From contig NC_063265.1 of NCBI RefSeq assembly GCF_019578655.1, positions 6,296,501 to 6,360,500 on the forward strand: 64,000 bases of DNA, given 5' to 3'. A program made the position numbers and the translations under genes. Positions 38,870 to 49,574 of the stretch are shown here, piece by piece (positions within the stretch are counted from its first letter, which is position 1; each line of letters begins with the position of its first letter). The DNA comes from Ricinus communis (taxonomy: Eukaryota; Streptophyta; Magnoliopsida; Malpighiales; Euphorbiaceae). Below the pieces are notes generated by a model that made no database searches, had not been told where the DNA came from, and saw only the letters and a program-made list of their open reading frames with translations.

Positions 38870-40670
38870 TTCTGCTGATGATGGAGCAAAGGAATAAAGA
38901 GAGAGAACCAAAGCAACAATACTATAACAGGAATAAGAGCGTGATGGCCTAAGATGTCACTTCCAAATCAGCAAATCCTGAACATACAATGCAATAAGGA
39001 TCAACTTAGGCTAACCCAAAAACAGTACTAACAGCTAAAGACCCATGAGAAGCTATTATTCAGCGTAAGCTAAAAACATTGAGCATGTCATCAAATTCGA
39101 AAATTTTCAATTTGAAACTATTTAGGCGAAGGGCACAGTGACAGCAATTCGGTTTTATATTTAACATGTCAAGAAATCAGAAACTGCTATTGAATGTTAT
39201 TATTCCATGTCAAGAAAAAAGAAAAAGAAGAAGAAGGAATTAAATAAGACTAAACATGCTTCCTGCTGTAAAATCCTTCTCAACAAATCTAAAAATTCAA
39301 TCTTAAGCTTTCACAAAAGAAATGTCTAATTAAAAACCTTCAAATCTATCAAACCAACTAGTTTTAATCAACAAAAAACAAGCAAACAAACCTTTTTCTA
39401 TGGGAGAGCAGAAATCAATGCCATTCCCTTGCCATCCATGTTTCGACAAAACTCGATGAACGGGTCTTACTCAATGGAGGCTGGCGTCGTGAAAACTCAA
39501 CAGCACCACCTCAAAGAAGCAGTGAAAGATTTCTACTTAAGGTGGAGCGAGGATGGTGAGAGAATGGGTTCGAGTTTAGGTTTTTGGCATGATTTTTTTT
39601 TTTTTCTTTGTAATATGTTTATTTTTAAATTCACTTTTTTTATAAATTAATTAAGAGTATAGTATTTTGGACAAAGGGTCAATCCTGTTAAGTGGTCAAA
39701 CAAGTCGAATTTAGACTATTTCAACAAATTGGCCCAAATTCTATTTTTTAGAGCAATTTAGTTCAAATTATATTTAAATATTATCAATTCACTAGCTTAA
39801 CTGGTAAAGACTTTTACCACTAGAAATAGAAGTCTTAAATTCGAAATCCATATATTTCTTATGGGATTAATTCTTTATCCAATGAAAAACTAAGAAAAAT
39901 ATAAAATTCAAAGTGACCCATTCAAGAATCTAACATTCTAATAACTAACATATATTAATCGTATTTTTAATTAAAAAACATTTAAATATTATATATATTT
40001 TTTACTCTTTAAAATATATTAAAATACTTATTCTTAATTTTTTATACTAATTTATTATTTTTGTTAGAAATGTAAAGAAAAGTATTGCTTCCCCACACCA
40101 ATATCAAAAGCAACTAAAATCATAAGATTCAATTGGGAAACAAAATTAAAAGCTACGAAGCAATAGAATAAATAAGATATAACAATTTAATACCTTATCA
40201 ATCTCCTATTTATCTTTTATAAGGATTAAAAATATCTTAAATTTTAAATTTCTAGAACGTCCAACATAAAATTGAGAGATAAATTTTTATTTAAAATGTA
40301 TAAGAATAAGTTAGTAATTCTAATACTAATTCAATATTTTTATTATTGTTGTAGTTTTAGTAATTTCATTAGAGGTTAAAACTAAAATTAATATTAGAAA
40401 TATAAAAACCATTTATGTACTAGATTTAAAATAAAGTGTAAATTAAAATATTAATTTAGCAATCAAAAGAATTTGTAACAAAAAAAAAATAGACATATTG
40501 CATGATGTTCTTACATTTTATTTGATTTTTTTAGCTTTTCAATAAAATAAAATAAAATAACATATTTATTACTGGAGATTCGTATCTCAAAATTTAAGAA
40601 ATATAACAATTTTTCTTCTCATATTTTAACTGAAAATAAAAGATTCAGAAAAAAAAAAAACTGAAATAAA
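38870..40670. other. RRP41 upstream region and repeats
   Basis: The RRP41 promoter should lie at about 38870-39450. At 39430-39590 there is a higher G+C stretch with a 73-codon open frame (39429-39650) of unknown meaning. At 39660-39780 a GGTCAAACAAGTCGAATTTAG, AAATTGGCCCAAATT patch resembles transposon ends and abuts SINE copy 2. The rest is AT-rich. Confidence 0.45.
39786..39985 (+). mobile_element. tRNA-derived SINE, copy 2
   Basis: Has a Pol III A-box-like TAGCTTAACTGG (39793-39804) and a B-box-like AATTCGAAATCC (39838-39849), spaced as in tRNA-derived plant SINEs. The 3' body aligns with the copy at 30055-30255 and ends near a short A-rich tail after TATTAATCGTATTTTTAATT. The two copies run in the same orientation about 9.7 kb apart. 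Confidence 0.65.
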
Positions 40671-40671
40671 A

Positions 40672-40869
40672 TTTACATTTTGCTAGTTGAGATTAATTCA
40701 TCATTTCTCAATTTCATGGAGAAAAAATAATAATAAGCTGGTGAAGCAAGCAACATTAAAGCAAATGAAGCTACTAGAAAAAATATTCAAAAGCAAATTG
40801 TCTATATTTACAACACTTATTAATCCAGCAAAATTATCAAAATCAACTTATTAACTTAACATTGTTCTG
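40672..40869 (+). repeat. Distal part of duplicated EBP1 upstream region
   Basis: Aligns with 59384-59550 upstream of EBP1. Shared blocks in order: CATTTTGCTAGTTGAGATT, ATTTC/TATAGG-AAAAA.AATA, AAGCT.GTGA, AGCAA..A..AAAGCAAA, GAAGC.ACTAGAAAAA, AAAAGCAA, then ATCAAA.TCAACT.ATT. Copying of a proximal promoter alone would not include this. The alignment stops at the foldback element starting near 40871 and resumes near 43910. Confidence 0.75.
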
Positions 40870-40870
40870 T

Positions 40871-42026
40871 AAGAGCATCTCAATAATTTTAAAGAATATA
40901 ATTTTTATTATAAAAGGTATTTTAAAATATTATAAATAGTCTTTTATTTTAAAAAATTTAATTTTTATAATAAATTTTATTTGAAATAATGAACTCTTAG
41001 TAATTTACTTTTCTTTATTCTATAAATATTTATAAGTTCTTTCTTTTCAAAAATTTCTGATAGGAAAGATAAAAATAAAAAACTTCAATTAATAAAGTAT
41101 ATGAAAACTGTTAGTCCATTTAATTAATTTTAAAATAGAAAATGAAGTTTGATTCTTTAAATGTAGAGAGTCAAACCAAAACTCACTTTATATTTAAATA
41201 ATAAAAGTCTATTAAAATTTTACTTTATGAAATGGCTTTTTAAAATAAATTTTTTTATTTATATAAAAAATACGTTTAAGGTAGTCTAACAAAATATTTC
41301 AATATAAAAAATAAAATAATTTATTTAAGTCCAGTAATTTTTATATTTTACTTTCTATTTATTTTTATAAACATCAATAATTTAAATTTTTTTAATTTTT
41401 TTGTCAAAAAATTAAAGATATCAATTAATAAAATATATGAAGATTTATACTGCATTTAATTAACTCAAAAAAAAATTAAAATTGGGCTATTTAAATATGT
41501 AAAGTCATACTAATTTTTGTTTTATATCTAAAAAAAGTAAAAAAATTATTAAAATCTTATTTTATTTTTATGAGATGAGTCATTAAAGTAAAAAATTAAT
41601 ATATATTAAAAACAGGATAATTACTATTTATCCATTGCCTTTTTATTTAAGAAATTATCTCACAAAATAAAATTTTGATGGATTTTTTGTATAGAGATTG
41701 ACTCTTTATTTTTTTTTAAGTATAAAATGAATAGTTGATTTGACTTTCTATGTTTGGAGCCACACATTTCACTTTCTATTTGAAATTTAATAGATACACT
41801 ATAAATTTGTATATACTTTATTGTTTGATATTTTTAATTTAATTTTTATTGTCAAAAGTTAAAAAGATAATGAAAAATTAAAACCATAAATATTAATAAA
41901 ATAAAAATAAATAATAAATAATAAAATATTGAAAATCTCACTAAACTTAAATAAATTCTTATATATTAAAATATTTTTTAAAATATTATTTATTATAGAA
42001 ATCAATAGTATTATTGGAGATGCTTT
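40871..42026. mobile_element. Foldback MITE-like element, ~1.15 kb
   Basis: The left end reads AGAGCATCTCAATAAT (from 40873) and the right end ATTATTGGAGATGCT (about 42010-42024). The two are near-perfect inverted repeats of the GAGCATCTCCAAT type that caps common plant MITEs. The interior repeats this theme imperfectly in both orientations: GTCAAACCAAAACTCAC.TTATAT with GTCTATTAAAATTTTA near 41170-41220, against AAATAAAATTTTGATGGA, TTGACTCTTTA and GAGCCACACATTTCACTTT near 41655-41780. No transposase. The TSD is not clear. Confidence 0.6.
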
Positions 42027-42029
42027 TAT

Positions 42030-43900
42030 ATTATTTTTATTATATTATTTCCTTTTTATATTTCTACAAAATTAATTATTAGCGTTCTCCTTTCCAATCA
42101 ACACAATTAGAAGACCAAATTAATAAATAAAAATATAATTTGATCATTAAATTTATTATTAACAGTTAAATCATTAAAATTAATTTTTTACTCAATTAAA
42201 ATAAAAATTTTATTTTTAGTATTACTTAATTCTAATATCTAATAAAATAATAGTAAAAATAAATATTTTAACTATGAATTTGTTTTTATTTTAGGCTGTC
42301 TATTTCCTTTAAAATAACTTGTTTCTTGAAAATACTTTGTAAGGAAAATATTTTTTTATGTGTGGCTGCAATGTTCAAAGTCATTAAAAGTGAAGAAAGA
42401 GTATGTACTTTGAGAAGAGGAAAGAAAAATATTTACTTCAATTAAGATAAAGAAAATTATTTTACCGTTTTAGATAAAATTTTCGGTTGTTAGTGAAAAA
42501 ATATTAAATTAATATTTAATACATAATATATAGTATAATAATATAATAAATTAATATACATAGTATGATATAGTATAATAATAAATTATTAAATAATATA
42601 GTTAATAAATAATATAAATTAATATAAATTAATATTAATATTAATAATTATTAATAAATAATTAATAATTAATAATTAATTAATATTAAATAAATAAATT
42701 ATTTAAATTAAATTTATATTAAATATTCAATTTAAATTATATTAGATAATTCTAGAAAATAATTATAATTATATATAGTTGAATATTTTAATTTTAATAT
42801 AATTAAATATTATATTCAATTAAAATATTATAATAAAATATAATGAAATTAATATAAAATATAATAAATTTAAATATTCAAATTAATAAAATTTATAAAT
42901 AAAATTGATTTTTCTTCAAATTATAAAAAGAATAAATTAATAAAAATATTAATATAAAATAAATATAATGCGAGATAAAAATAGATAAGACTGCTTCCTA
43001 CATATTTTATACCCTCTCTTATAAAAAAACTGGTAACACCGACTCTATTGGTAATTTCATCAATCATTCATTTATCATAAAAATAAATTAATTCAACTAA
43101 TCTTTTTATACCTCTAGTAAAAAATATTTCATAAAAAATATCTATATGATCTTAATTATAGAATGAGTTAAATATGACATTTATTATTTTGTCTTAAAAA
43201 TTCTCTTAAAATATTTTTTGACGAGCAAATTGAAAAATTTTAAATTTTGTAACGATGAATAAACATGCTTATATAAAGAGGATGTGTAAATATTATAACA
43301 AAAACTAAATTGGTAAAAAGAATATTGTTTTAATTTTTAAAAGGAAAGTTATTTTCTTCTAAAAATTATAAGATTTTTTATCTATTAAAAAATATACTTT
43401 TTAAGTCATTTTCTTAAGCATCGAAAATATGAGAAAGTTTAGAAAATACTTTTTTGATAATATTTTATGTAAAATAAATAGAACTTTAATAATCTTTAAA
43501 TAATTTAATAATTTAATAACCTTATTCTAAATATAAGTATGTTTAAAATATTTAAAATATTAAGACTAAATTATAATAGAATTAAATAATTTTAAAAAAT
43601 ATTTAATTATTTTCACTATGTACTAAAATTAATTTATTATAAAGCTAATTATTATTTCCACTAAGATTAATAAACACAATACAAAAATAATAATTTCGAA
43701 TGAGTTTTATATTTATAACAATTTAAAAAATTAAATATAATCTTTTTATAAATTTAACTATTTAGCCATATTGATTTTATTTTTAATATAATAAAATGAT
43801 ACGAAAAATAAGTCATGTATTAAAAGAAAAATTGAAAGATAAATAATAATTTTGTCATGAGTAAAATATTGAAAATGCTTTAAAAACATTTGAACACTCA
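42030..43900. other. AT-rich low-complexity insertion within the EBP1-like promoter
   Basis: Almost pure A+T with TATATTAATATAATAATT-type simple-sequence stretches, most extreme at 42500-42960. It lies between the two halves of the duplicated EBP1 upstream region and has no counterpart at the EBP1 locus, so it is inserted or expanded DNA. No gene seen. Confidence 0.6.
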
Positions 43901-44189
43901 ATTTATCTTCATTTCAGGTCACAAAGAAAACCCTAAAACGCATTTCCATTGCCTCGCACAAAATGCCAAACATGCCCTTTTAACTCTTTCGGCCCCAAAA
44001 TTTTACTTTTACTTGTAAATATATATATATATATATATATATATAAGCCTTCAAAGGCAGAGAACGGGAAGATTCCTATGTAGCTGCCACAAGGACTAAA
44101 TCTAGCTCTTCACTGAGCCACCTCTTTTTTTTTTTTTTTTTTCGGGTAAATATTTATTCTCTCTCTTTTCTTCTCTTCTTTTCTCTGCT

Positions 44190-44198
44190 AAACCCTAG
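44190..44198 (+). promoter_or_regulatory. Telo-box in front of the carrier gene (EBP1-derived)
   Basis: AAACCCTAG, at the position corresponding to 59882-59890 upstream of EBP1. Telo-boxes (AAACCCTAA type) with site II motifs are typical of plant ribosome-biogenesis and translation genes. Confidence 0.6.
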
Positions 44199-44391
44199 CT
44201 TCTAAATTATACTCTCACCCACCAATTCGCCGTCAATTTTACTTATTTATAAATTATCTCTGTAGGTTCTATTTTCCTTCTTAGATCGATTTGTTTCGTT
44301 TTTGATATTAATACTTTGTTTTTTGCTTGAATTGACTCCAAGTGATATTTCTGGTAATTTAGGAGGAAGTTTCTTTAAACTTTATCGAACG

Positions 44392-44427
44392 ATGTCGGAC
44401 GATGAAAGAGAGGAAAACTTCTCCTGA
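44392..44427 (+). other. Upstream [14 protein letters not shown] in the carrier leader
   Basis: The frameshifted relic of EBP1 exon 1 leaves an 11-codon ORF ending TGA. If the EBP1-derived promoter drives the carrier, this uORF precedes the carrier ATG in the mature mRNA and may lower its translation. It is absent if transcription starts further downstream. Confidence 0.6.
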
Positions 44428-44847
44428 AGTATTTACCAAATAAAAATACCCTGCTGAGATCGTCAATAGTATATTTCTCTTTCTCTCCATCCTTGTTTTT
44501 ACTCTCTGTAATTAATGTTTATTAAATGTGTTTTTTCTCTTTTCTTTTTATTGGTATGCGGCTTGTATCGAATTAAGTACTGTTTGATTTTTGAGTTTGA
44601 GCTAAAAAGGTGAAATCTTTATTTGCGAAGGCATTGCAGTTGGGGATTTCAGAATCTAAACCTAAGGCTGAGATCGTTGACGTTTGTGCGAAAAGAGATA
44701 CATTTGTCTGAGAGTAAATAAATCACTTAATCTCTACTAATGGATAATGTAGGCTTTTTTGGTTATTTCACTTGTTAATTATGTAAATGATCTTTGGGTT
44801 TTTTTTTTTTTTTTTGTTGTTGTTGTGTTTATAGGCAAACTGGTAAT

Positions 44848-47384
44848 ATGTACAAGAATGTGACGGAGAAGAAATCAAAGTCCCAAAATGACAGCAGGAT
44901 AGCAATCCCACCCTACATGAAAGCAGTGTCAGGGTCAATAGGCGGGGTTATGGAGGCGTGTTGTTTACAGCCAATTGATGTAATCAAAACAAGATTACAG
45001 CTGGATAGGAGTGGGACTTACAAGGGAATAATCCACTGTGGTAAAACCGTTTCGAGAACGGAAGGAGTGAGGGCTTTATGGAAAGGATTGACACCGTTTG
45101 CTACTCACTTAACGTTGAAATATGCATTGAGAATGGGATCTAATGCGTTGTTTCAATCTGCGTTCAAGGATTCTGAGACTGGCAAGATTAGTAATCGAGG
45201 CCGAGTGTTATCTGGCTTTGGTGCTGGTGTTCTTGAAGCTCTTGCTATTGTTACTCCCTTTGAGGTCTGCTTATCTTTTGTCACCCTTTTGTTTTCTTAA
45301 TATTTTTTTATTGAAATTTAATTCCTTGTGCTTCTCAGTATTTGGATTTTGCTGTTAATCTTTGTGAACAGGCATCATCTTTGTGTTTCTTAAACTACCA
45401 AATTCAACAAATGCTAAATTTTGGTGATACAACAGTGAAACTAAAGGGTCTGTTTGACAGTAGAGGAGTTGCCCATTTCATGCTAGCTTTTCTGATATTT
45501 TGTGCCTATCATTTTGTTTGCAACAATACTATTGGTCCGATCAGGTTTATGTAATTTTTATTTTTCAAATGGATTTTACTTTGTGCAAATGGAAGCTCAC
45601 ATGAAAGGGAAATAATTTTCAGGATTCGTATTGTGCTTGTCTGGACAAAAAAAAAAGACTTTGTGTTGAGGAAAATCGTGGCACTCGCTTTGCTTTTTCA
45701 AATTATTAATACATTCTATTTCATAGCCTGGTGGAGGTCAAGGAGATCGTGTTTTGTTGTTATTAGTATTATTTTTGTGTTTCCCTTTCCTTGCATTCTG
45801 CAAAAAGTAAATCGAGCAAAGGGGTAGATTTGTGTTTTAACCATATGACCTTGTTGATGGTCAATTTGGTACATGTGAGGTCAGTTCATACTTTACCCTC
45901 TTGGCATATTTGCATATTTGAAGAGGTTATAGTATTAGATGCCTTTAAAGTGAGATCTCCTATATGTAGGATGGTAATGATATAATGATCCTTGGTTCAG
46001 GTTTTTAGTATTAAGCTTCTTCAGTCGCTTTTATCTTTCTTTTCATTTATATCTTTATTTCCTTAAAATTCATAGTTATTTGGATTAAAATGATGATTGC
46101 TAAAGCTGCGCTATGAATTTAAGGTTGTTTAATACATGGAGATTGGTTAGCATCTTTCAAGATTATTTTCAACTGATAGATTGCTGCCTGCGAAATCACA
46201 ATTTGTTTTTCAACTAATCTGCCCATAATGTTTAAATCAAAGAGATAGGTAGCCTTTTTTTTGGAGTTATCATGTCATATTGTATGCTTGCTAAACTTAG
46301 GAGCTCTATTGGCAAATTAAGCTTTATTTGTTTAAACCTTATGCTTTCCAAAATGAGGATGAAAAGAAACGATAATGCTTAATGATTTAAATTCATGAAA
46401 AGCACCATTATCATAAACAATGATGCCAGTGGCATGATCTATTATCTCACTAGAACATTTTGTCTTATATTTATGTGGGGTATTTCTTTGTTATTATCAA
46501 GAATTAAACTGAGATTAATTTCCAACTAATTCTCATTAATCCAACAAACAGAATTACATTGCTTATATCTATACAGAATTGCTGAGTCAACAATGAAAGA
46601 ATCTACTTTGACTAGTTAGTCTAGTAACCAATAAGAACAGGAGATAGAAAAGAGAATCTAACAAACTAGCTAACTAATCCAGAATAAATAAATTAATTCT
46701 ACTTGGTATTATATCCTGTTGTTGCTGTACTGCTAACTTTTTGTCTGCTTGAATAGTTATAGCATGGGCATATCAGCATCTATGCAGTCTCTTTTATAAG
46801 ATTTTAGGAGATGACTTTAAAGTTCACCTGATATCTGGTTGGTGCAGGTAGTGAAAATTAGACTGCAGCAGCAAAAAGGGTTGAGTCCCGATCTTCTGAA
46901 GTACAAGGGTCCTGTACATTGTGCTCGTATGATCATCCGTGAAGAAGGCATCCTTGGGCTCTGGGCAGGGGCTGCTCCAACTGTGATGCGAAATGGGACA
47001 AATCAGGCAGCCATGTTTACGGCAAAAAATGCTTTCGATGTAGTGTTATGGAAGAAACATGAAGGTGATGGGAAAGTCCTTCTACCTTGGCAGTCTATGA
47101 TATCTGGATTTCTTGCTGGGACAGCAGGTCCAGTGTGCACTGGGCCGTTTGATGTTGTCAAAACAAGATTGATGGCTCAGAGCAGAGAGGGGGGCAATTT
47201 GAAATACAAAGGCATGATCCATGCTATCAGAACAATATATGCTGAGGAAGGCCTCCGTGCCTTGTGGAAGGGACTGCTGCCCCGGCTCATGAGAATTCCC
47301 CCGGGCCAGGCCATAATGTGGGCTGTGGCTGACCAAATTATTGGTTTGTATGAGAAGAGATATATACACAATGCTCCCTTGTAG
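44848..47384 (+). CDS. SFC1: Mitochondrial succinate/fumarate carrier, chimeric 5' end
   Basis: A mitochondrial carrier family protein closest to plant SFC1 (yeast SFC1/ACR1 type), which exchanges cytosolic succinate for matrix fumarate and links fatty-acid mobilisation to the TCA cycle. CDS exons are 44848-45264 and 46848-47384, giving 317 residues (Arabidopsis about 309). Three carrier repeats carry PIDVIK (42-47), PFEVVK (137-142) and PFDVVK (239-244). The protein ends AVADQIIGLYEKRYIHNAPL, as in the family. The start is odd: ATG at 44848 and the codons for MYKNV are identical to EBP1 exon 3, and carrier-like sequence begins with TEKKSKSQND. Where other plant SFC1 genes start at ATG, this one reads GTG, so it now depends on an EBP1-derived start codon. 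The acceptor of this exon is at 44834. The intron at 45265-46847 is 1.6 kb. Confidence 0.93.
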
Positions 47385-48494
47385 GTAGTTTTTTTTTTTA
47401 CCATGTCTTGCTCCTTCTGATCTTAAATACTAAGCAATTTTGCCGGCTGAGAGGACATTGTACCCCCTTGTAAGTACTATTTACCCTGTTTTGTCTATTC
47501 ACCCTTGTAGGTATTGCTTACATTATTTTGCTTGTTCTGGTTTCAAGTCCGGTGCAAGTATATTTCTTCTTGAATTTGTTGTTTAGAAGAAATTATTGAA
47601 GTATGAATTGGACAATGATAATAAGCAGTGTAATGTTTACATTGTCTTTATTGAGGGACAACAACTTCAGTATTTTTGAGACGCTGGGGTGAGTGTGGAT
47701 TTGTGTTTTCTAGGAGTGTAATGGCACTTAAGGTTCATATAAGGTGGTATCTTCTCCCCAATGTATAGATGTATAATATTAACGAGCTTTTCATAGTACA
47801 TGTATTTTATTGATATTAAATAAGTCGTATTGTATAAAGGAATTAAGTGCTTAATGCTATACAATTGAAGTTTAATGCCATACAATTGATGTTTAATAGT
47901 TTAATAAAACGCACATGAAAATTTACAGACTACAAAATAAGCTTCATCAGTATTTCTTTTAATCGCCAATCAGAAAGATTACAGAAATAAAAATGTAACA
48001 ACTTAGATAGAATACAAAGAGTAAAACTGTTAATGTAATACAATTAAAGTTTAAAAACTTATTTAAAACAAAATGTGAAAGTCTGAGGCTTAAAAATGTA
48101 AGAAAAAGGAAAAACATCTTTACTACGTCGTTTTAAAGTTAATTGCTGAGCTGACCTTGAATTGAGTACTGTCGGAGATTGGTAGCTTAATCTGGTCCGA
48201 TCAAAAGCCAAAATCACCGGACCAAAGTTTCTCAATATGAGGTCCCAATCAAACTCCAGAATCAACTAATTCAACGCCGCCACGTCACGGATAGACCTCA
48301 CTTTGAGTACAATCAAACACACATTAATCGCACTCCTCTTTCTTCAAATTTTTTTTAATCGTCGTCTTCATCATCACCAGCATTACATTACATTATATTA
48401 ATATTATTACTATTTTTACACTTATTCTTCTGCTTTAACTATCTCCGCCAATTTGAAACCTCCATTAGCTACAGCTTCCTGCTCTTTATCTTGA
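47385..48494. other. Carrier 3' flank and chlorophyll synthase promoter
   Basis: The first ~500 bp should hold the carrier 3' UTR (AATAAA-like and TTGTA-rich segments). From about 48120 to the ATG at 48495 is the presumed promoter and leader of chlorophyll synthase, with a CCACGTCACG G-box-like element at about 48280-48290 and a pyrimidine-rich leader. Confidence 0.45.
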
Positions 48495-49542
48495 ATGGCG
48501 TCCTCACTGCATACCGTTTTGTCAGTTAGTGCATCATCATCAAATATCTACACTAATAAACGAGTTTTTAAAACTCGGTCACTTCTCTCTCCGCTCTCTG
48601 TTTCTTTTTCAAGTGAGTCAACTCAACTCAACTCATCCAAGTTATATTCATTTGTTATCAGTTCTTGAGGACAGTTCTTTCTTTTTTCTTTTCTGAAATG
48701 TTGTTTTCAGGACGTAGGCTCACAATTAGAGCAACAGAGACCGATGCAAATGAAGGTTTTTGAGTTTTTGTTCTTTTTTTTTTTTTTTTTTTTCTATTTC
48801 TATGCAGATTATGAAATGAAAAGGATTTTTGTTTTCTTTTTAGTGGAATTTCTGAATTGTTGGTTTATGTGGCAGTTAAACCTGAGGCACCGGATAAGGC
48901 TCCAGCTAGTAGTAGTGGTGGTTCAAGCTTTAATCAGCTTCTTGGAATTAAAGGAGCTGCGCAAGAAACTGTCAGCACTCAATACTCCTTATGATACTAT
49001 TATTGTTCAAGTTGTTGCTTTTAATTATTGTTGTTATTATTATTATTATTGTTATTATTATTTGGAGATATTATGTTGAGATTCAGTTCCTAGATTTCTT
49101 TCTTTCTTGCTAATATACCAAGAAATTTGATTGATTTGTCGGATAACTAATTATGAATCTTAATCTCAAAAATATCCATCTCTGTAGCATATTAATTCAT
49201 CAAGATTGAGACTTTGGCACATGGAAAAGGCAAAATCATCTATATTGTTTGATCCTACAAGTAAACAGGATATAAGATTGACAGCTAGCATTATATCAAT
49301 GTAATAAGCAACATTTTTAAAACGAGGAGAGACAACTGGTTTATTAGACTGGTAATACTATTATGATTCAAATAGAGTACTGGCACTAAGCATTAGTGTA
49401 ATTTTGAATTTTGTATGCAAGATATAAGTAAATGTGAGTTGGCATTCTATGCCTAAAATCAAGGTTTCCATTCATAGCATTCATGTTTTGTCGTTGCCTA
49501 GTAGACGGCATATAAATTTATTTCTCATCAGATAAACAGGTA

Positions 49543-49574
<32 letters not shown>

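Larger units (their letters stand above)
43905..44862 (+). pseudogene. Duplicated, degenerate EBP1 promoter and exons 1-3
   Basis: This stretch aligns with 59570-60560 of the EBP1 locus. It includes CACAAAGAAAA.C.TAAA, GCCTC.CACAAAATGCCAAA, AAGGCAGAGAA, GCTGCCACAAGGACTA, CTAGCTCTTCA.TGAGCCACCTC, the telo-box and the Inr-side leader. Exon 1 (44392 onward) keeps MSDDEREE but has lost about 14 nt, so it shifts frame and stops after 11 codons. The exon 1 donor (AATA, then GTATAT) is kept. Exon 2 (about 44630-44713) is recognisable, but its acceptor AG is mutated (TTTGCGAAG against TTTGCAGAG). The intron 2/exon 3 junction (ATAG, then GCAAACTGG) is intact. Similarity ends at about 44861, where carrier sequence begins. 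Confidence 0.9.

Noticed and set aside
42500..42960. Repeated TTAATATAATAATT blocks, considered as a CRISPR-like or origin-like array
   Set aside because: Simple AT low complexity in a plant nuclear context; no regular spacer structure.
45342..45985. Several 60-70 codon open frames within the carrier intron
   Set aside because: They lie between two exons whose protein joins perfectly (PFE/VVKIRL) and have no recognisable domains.
46490..46770. Possible LTR fragment in the carrier intron (ATTAAACTGAGATTAATTTCC, GAATTGCTGAGTCAAC)
   Set aside because: Composition is suggestive but no ends, TSD or second copy seen.
47082..47404. Minus-strand open frames overlapping the carrier's second exon
   Set aside because: Shadow frames of a well-supported plus-strand exon; no family resemblance.
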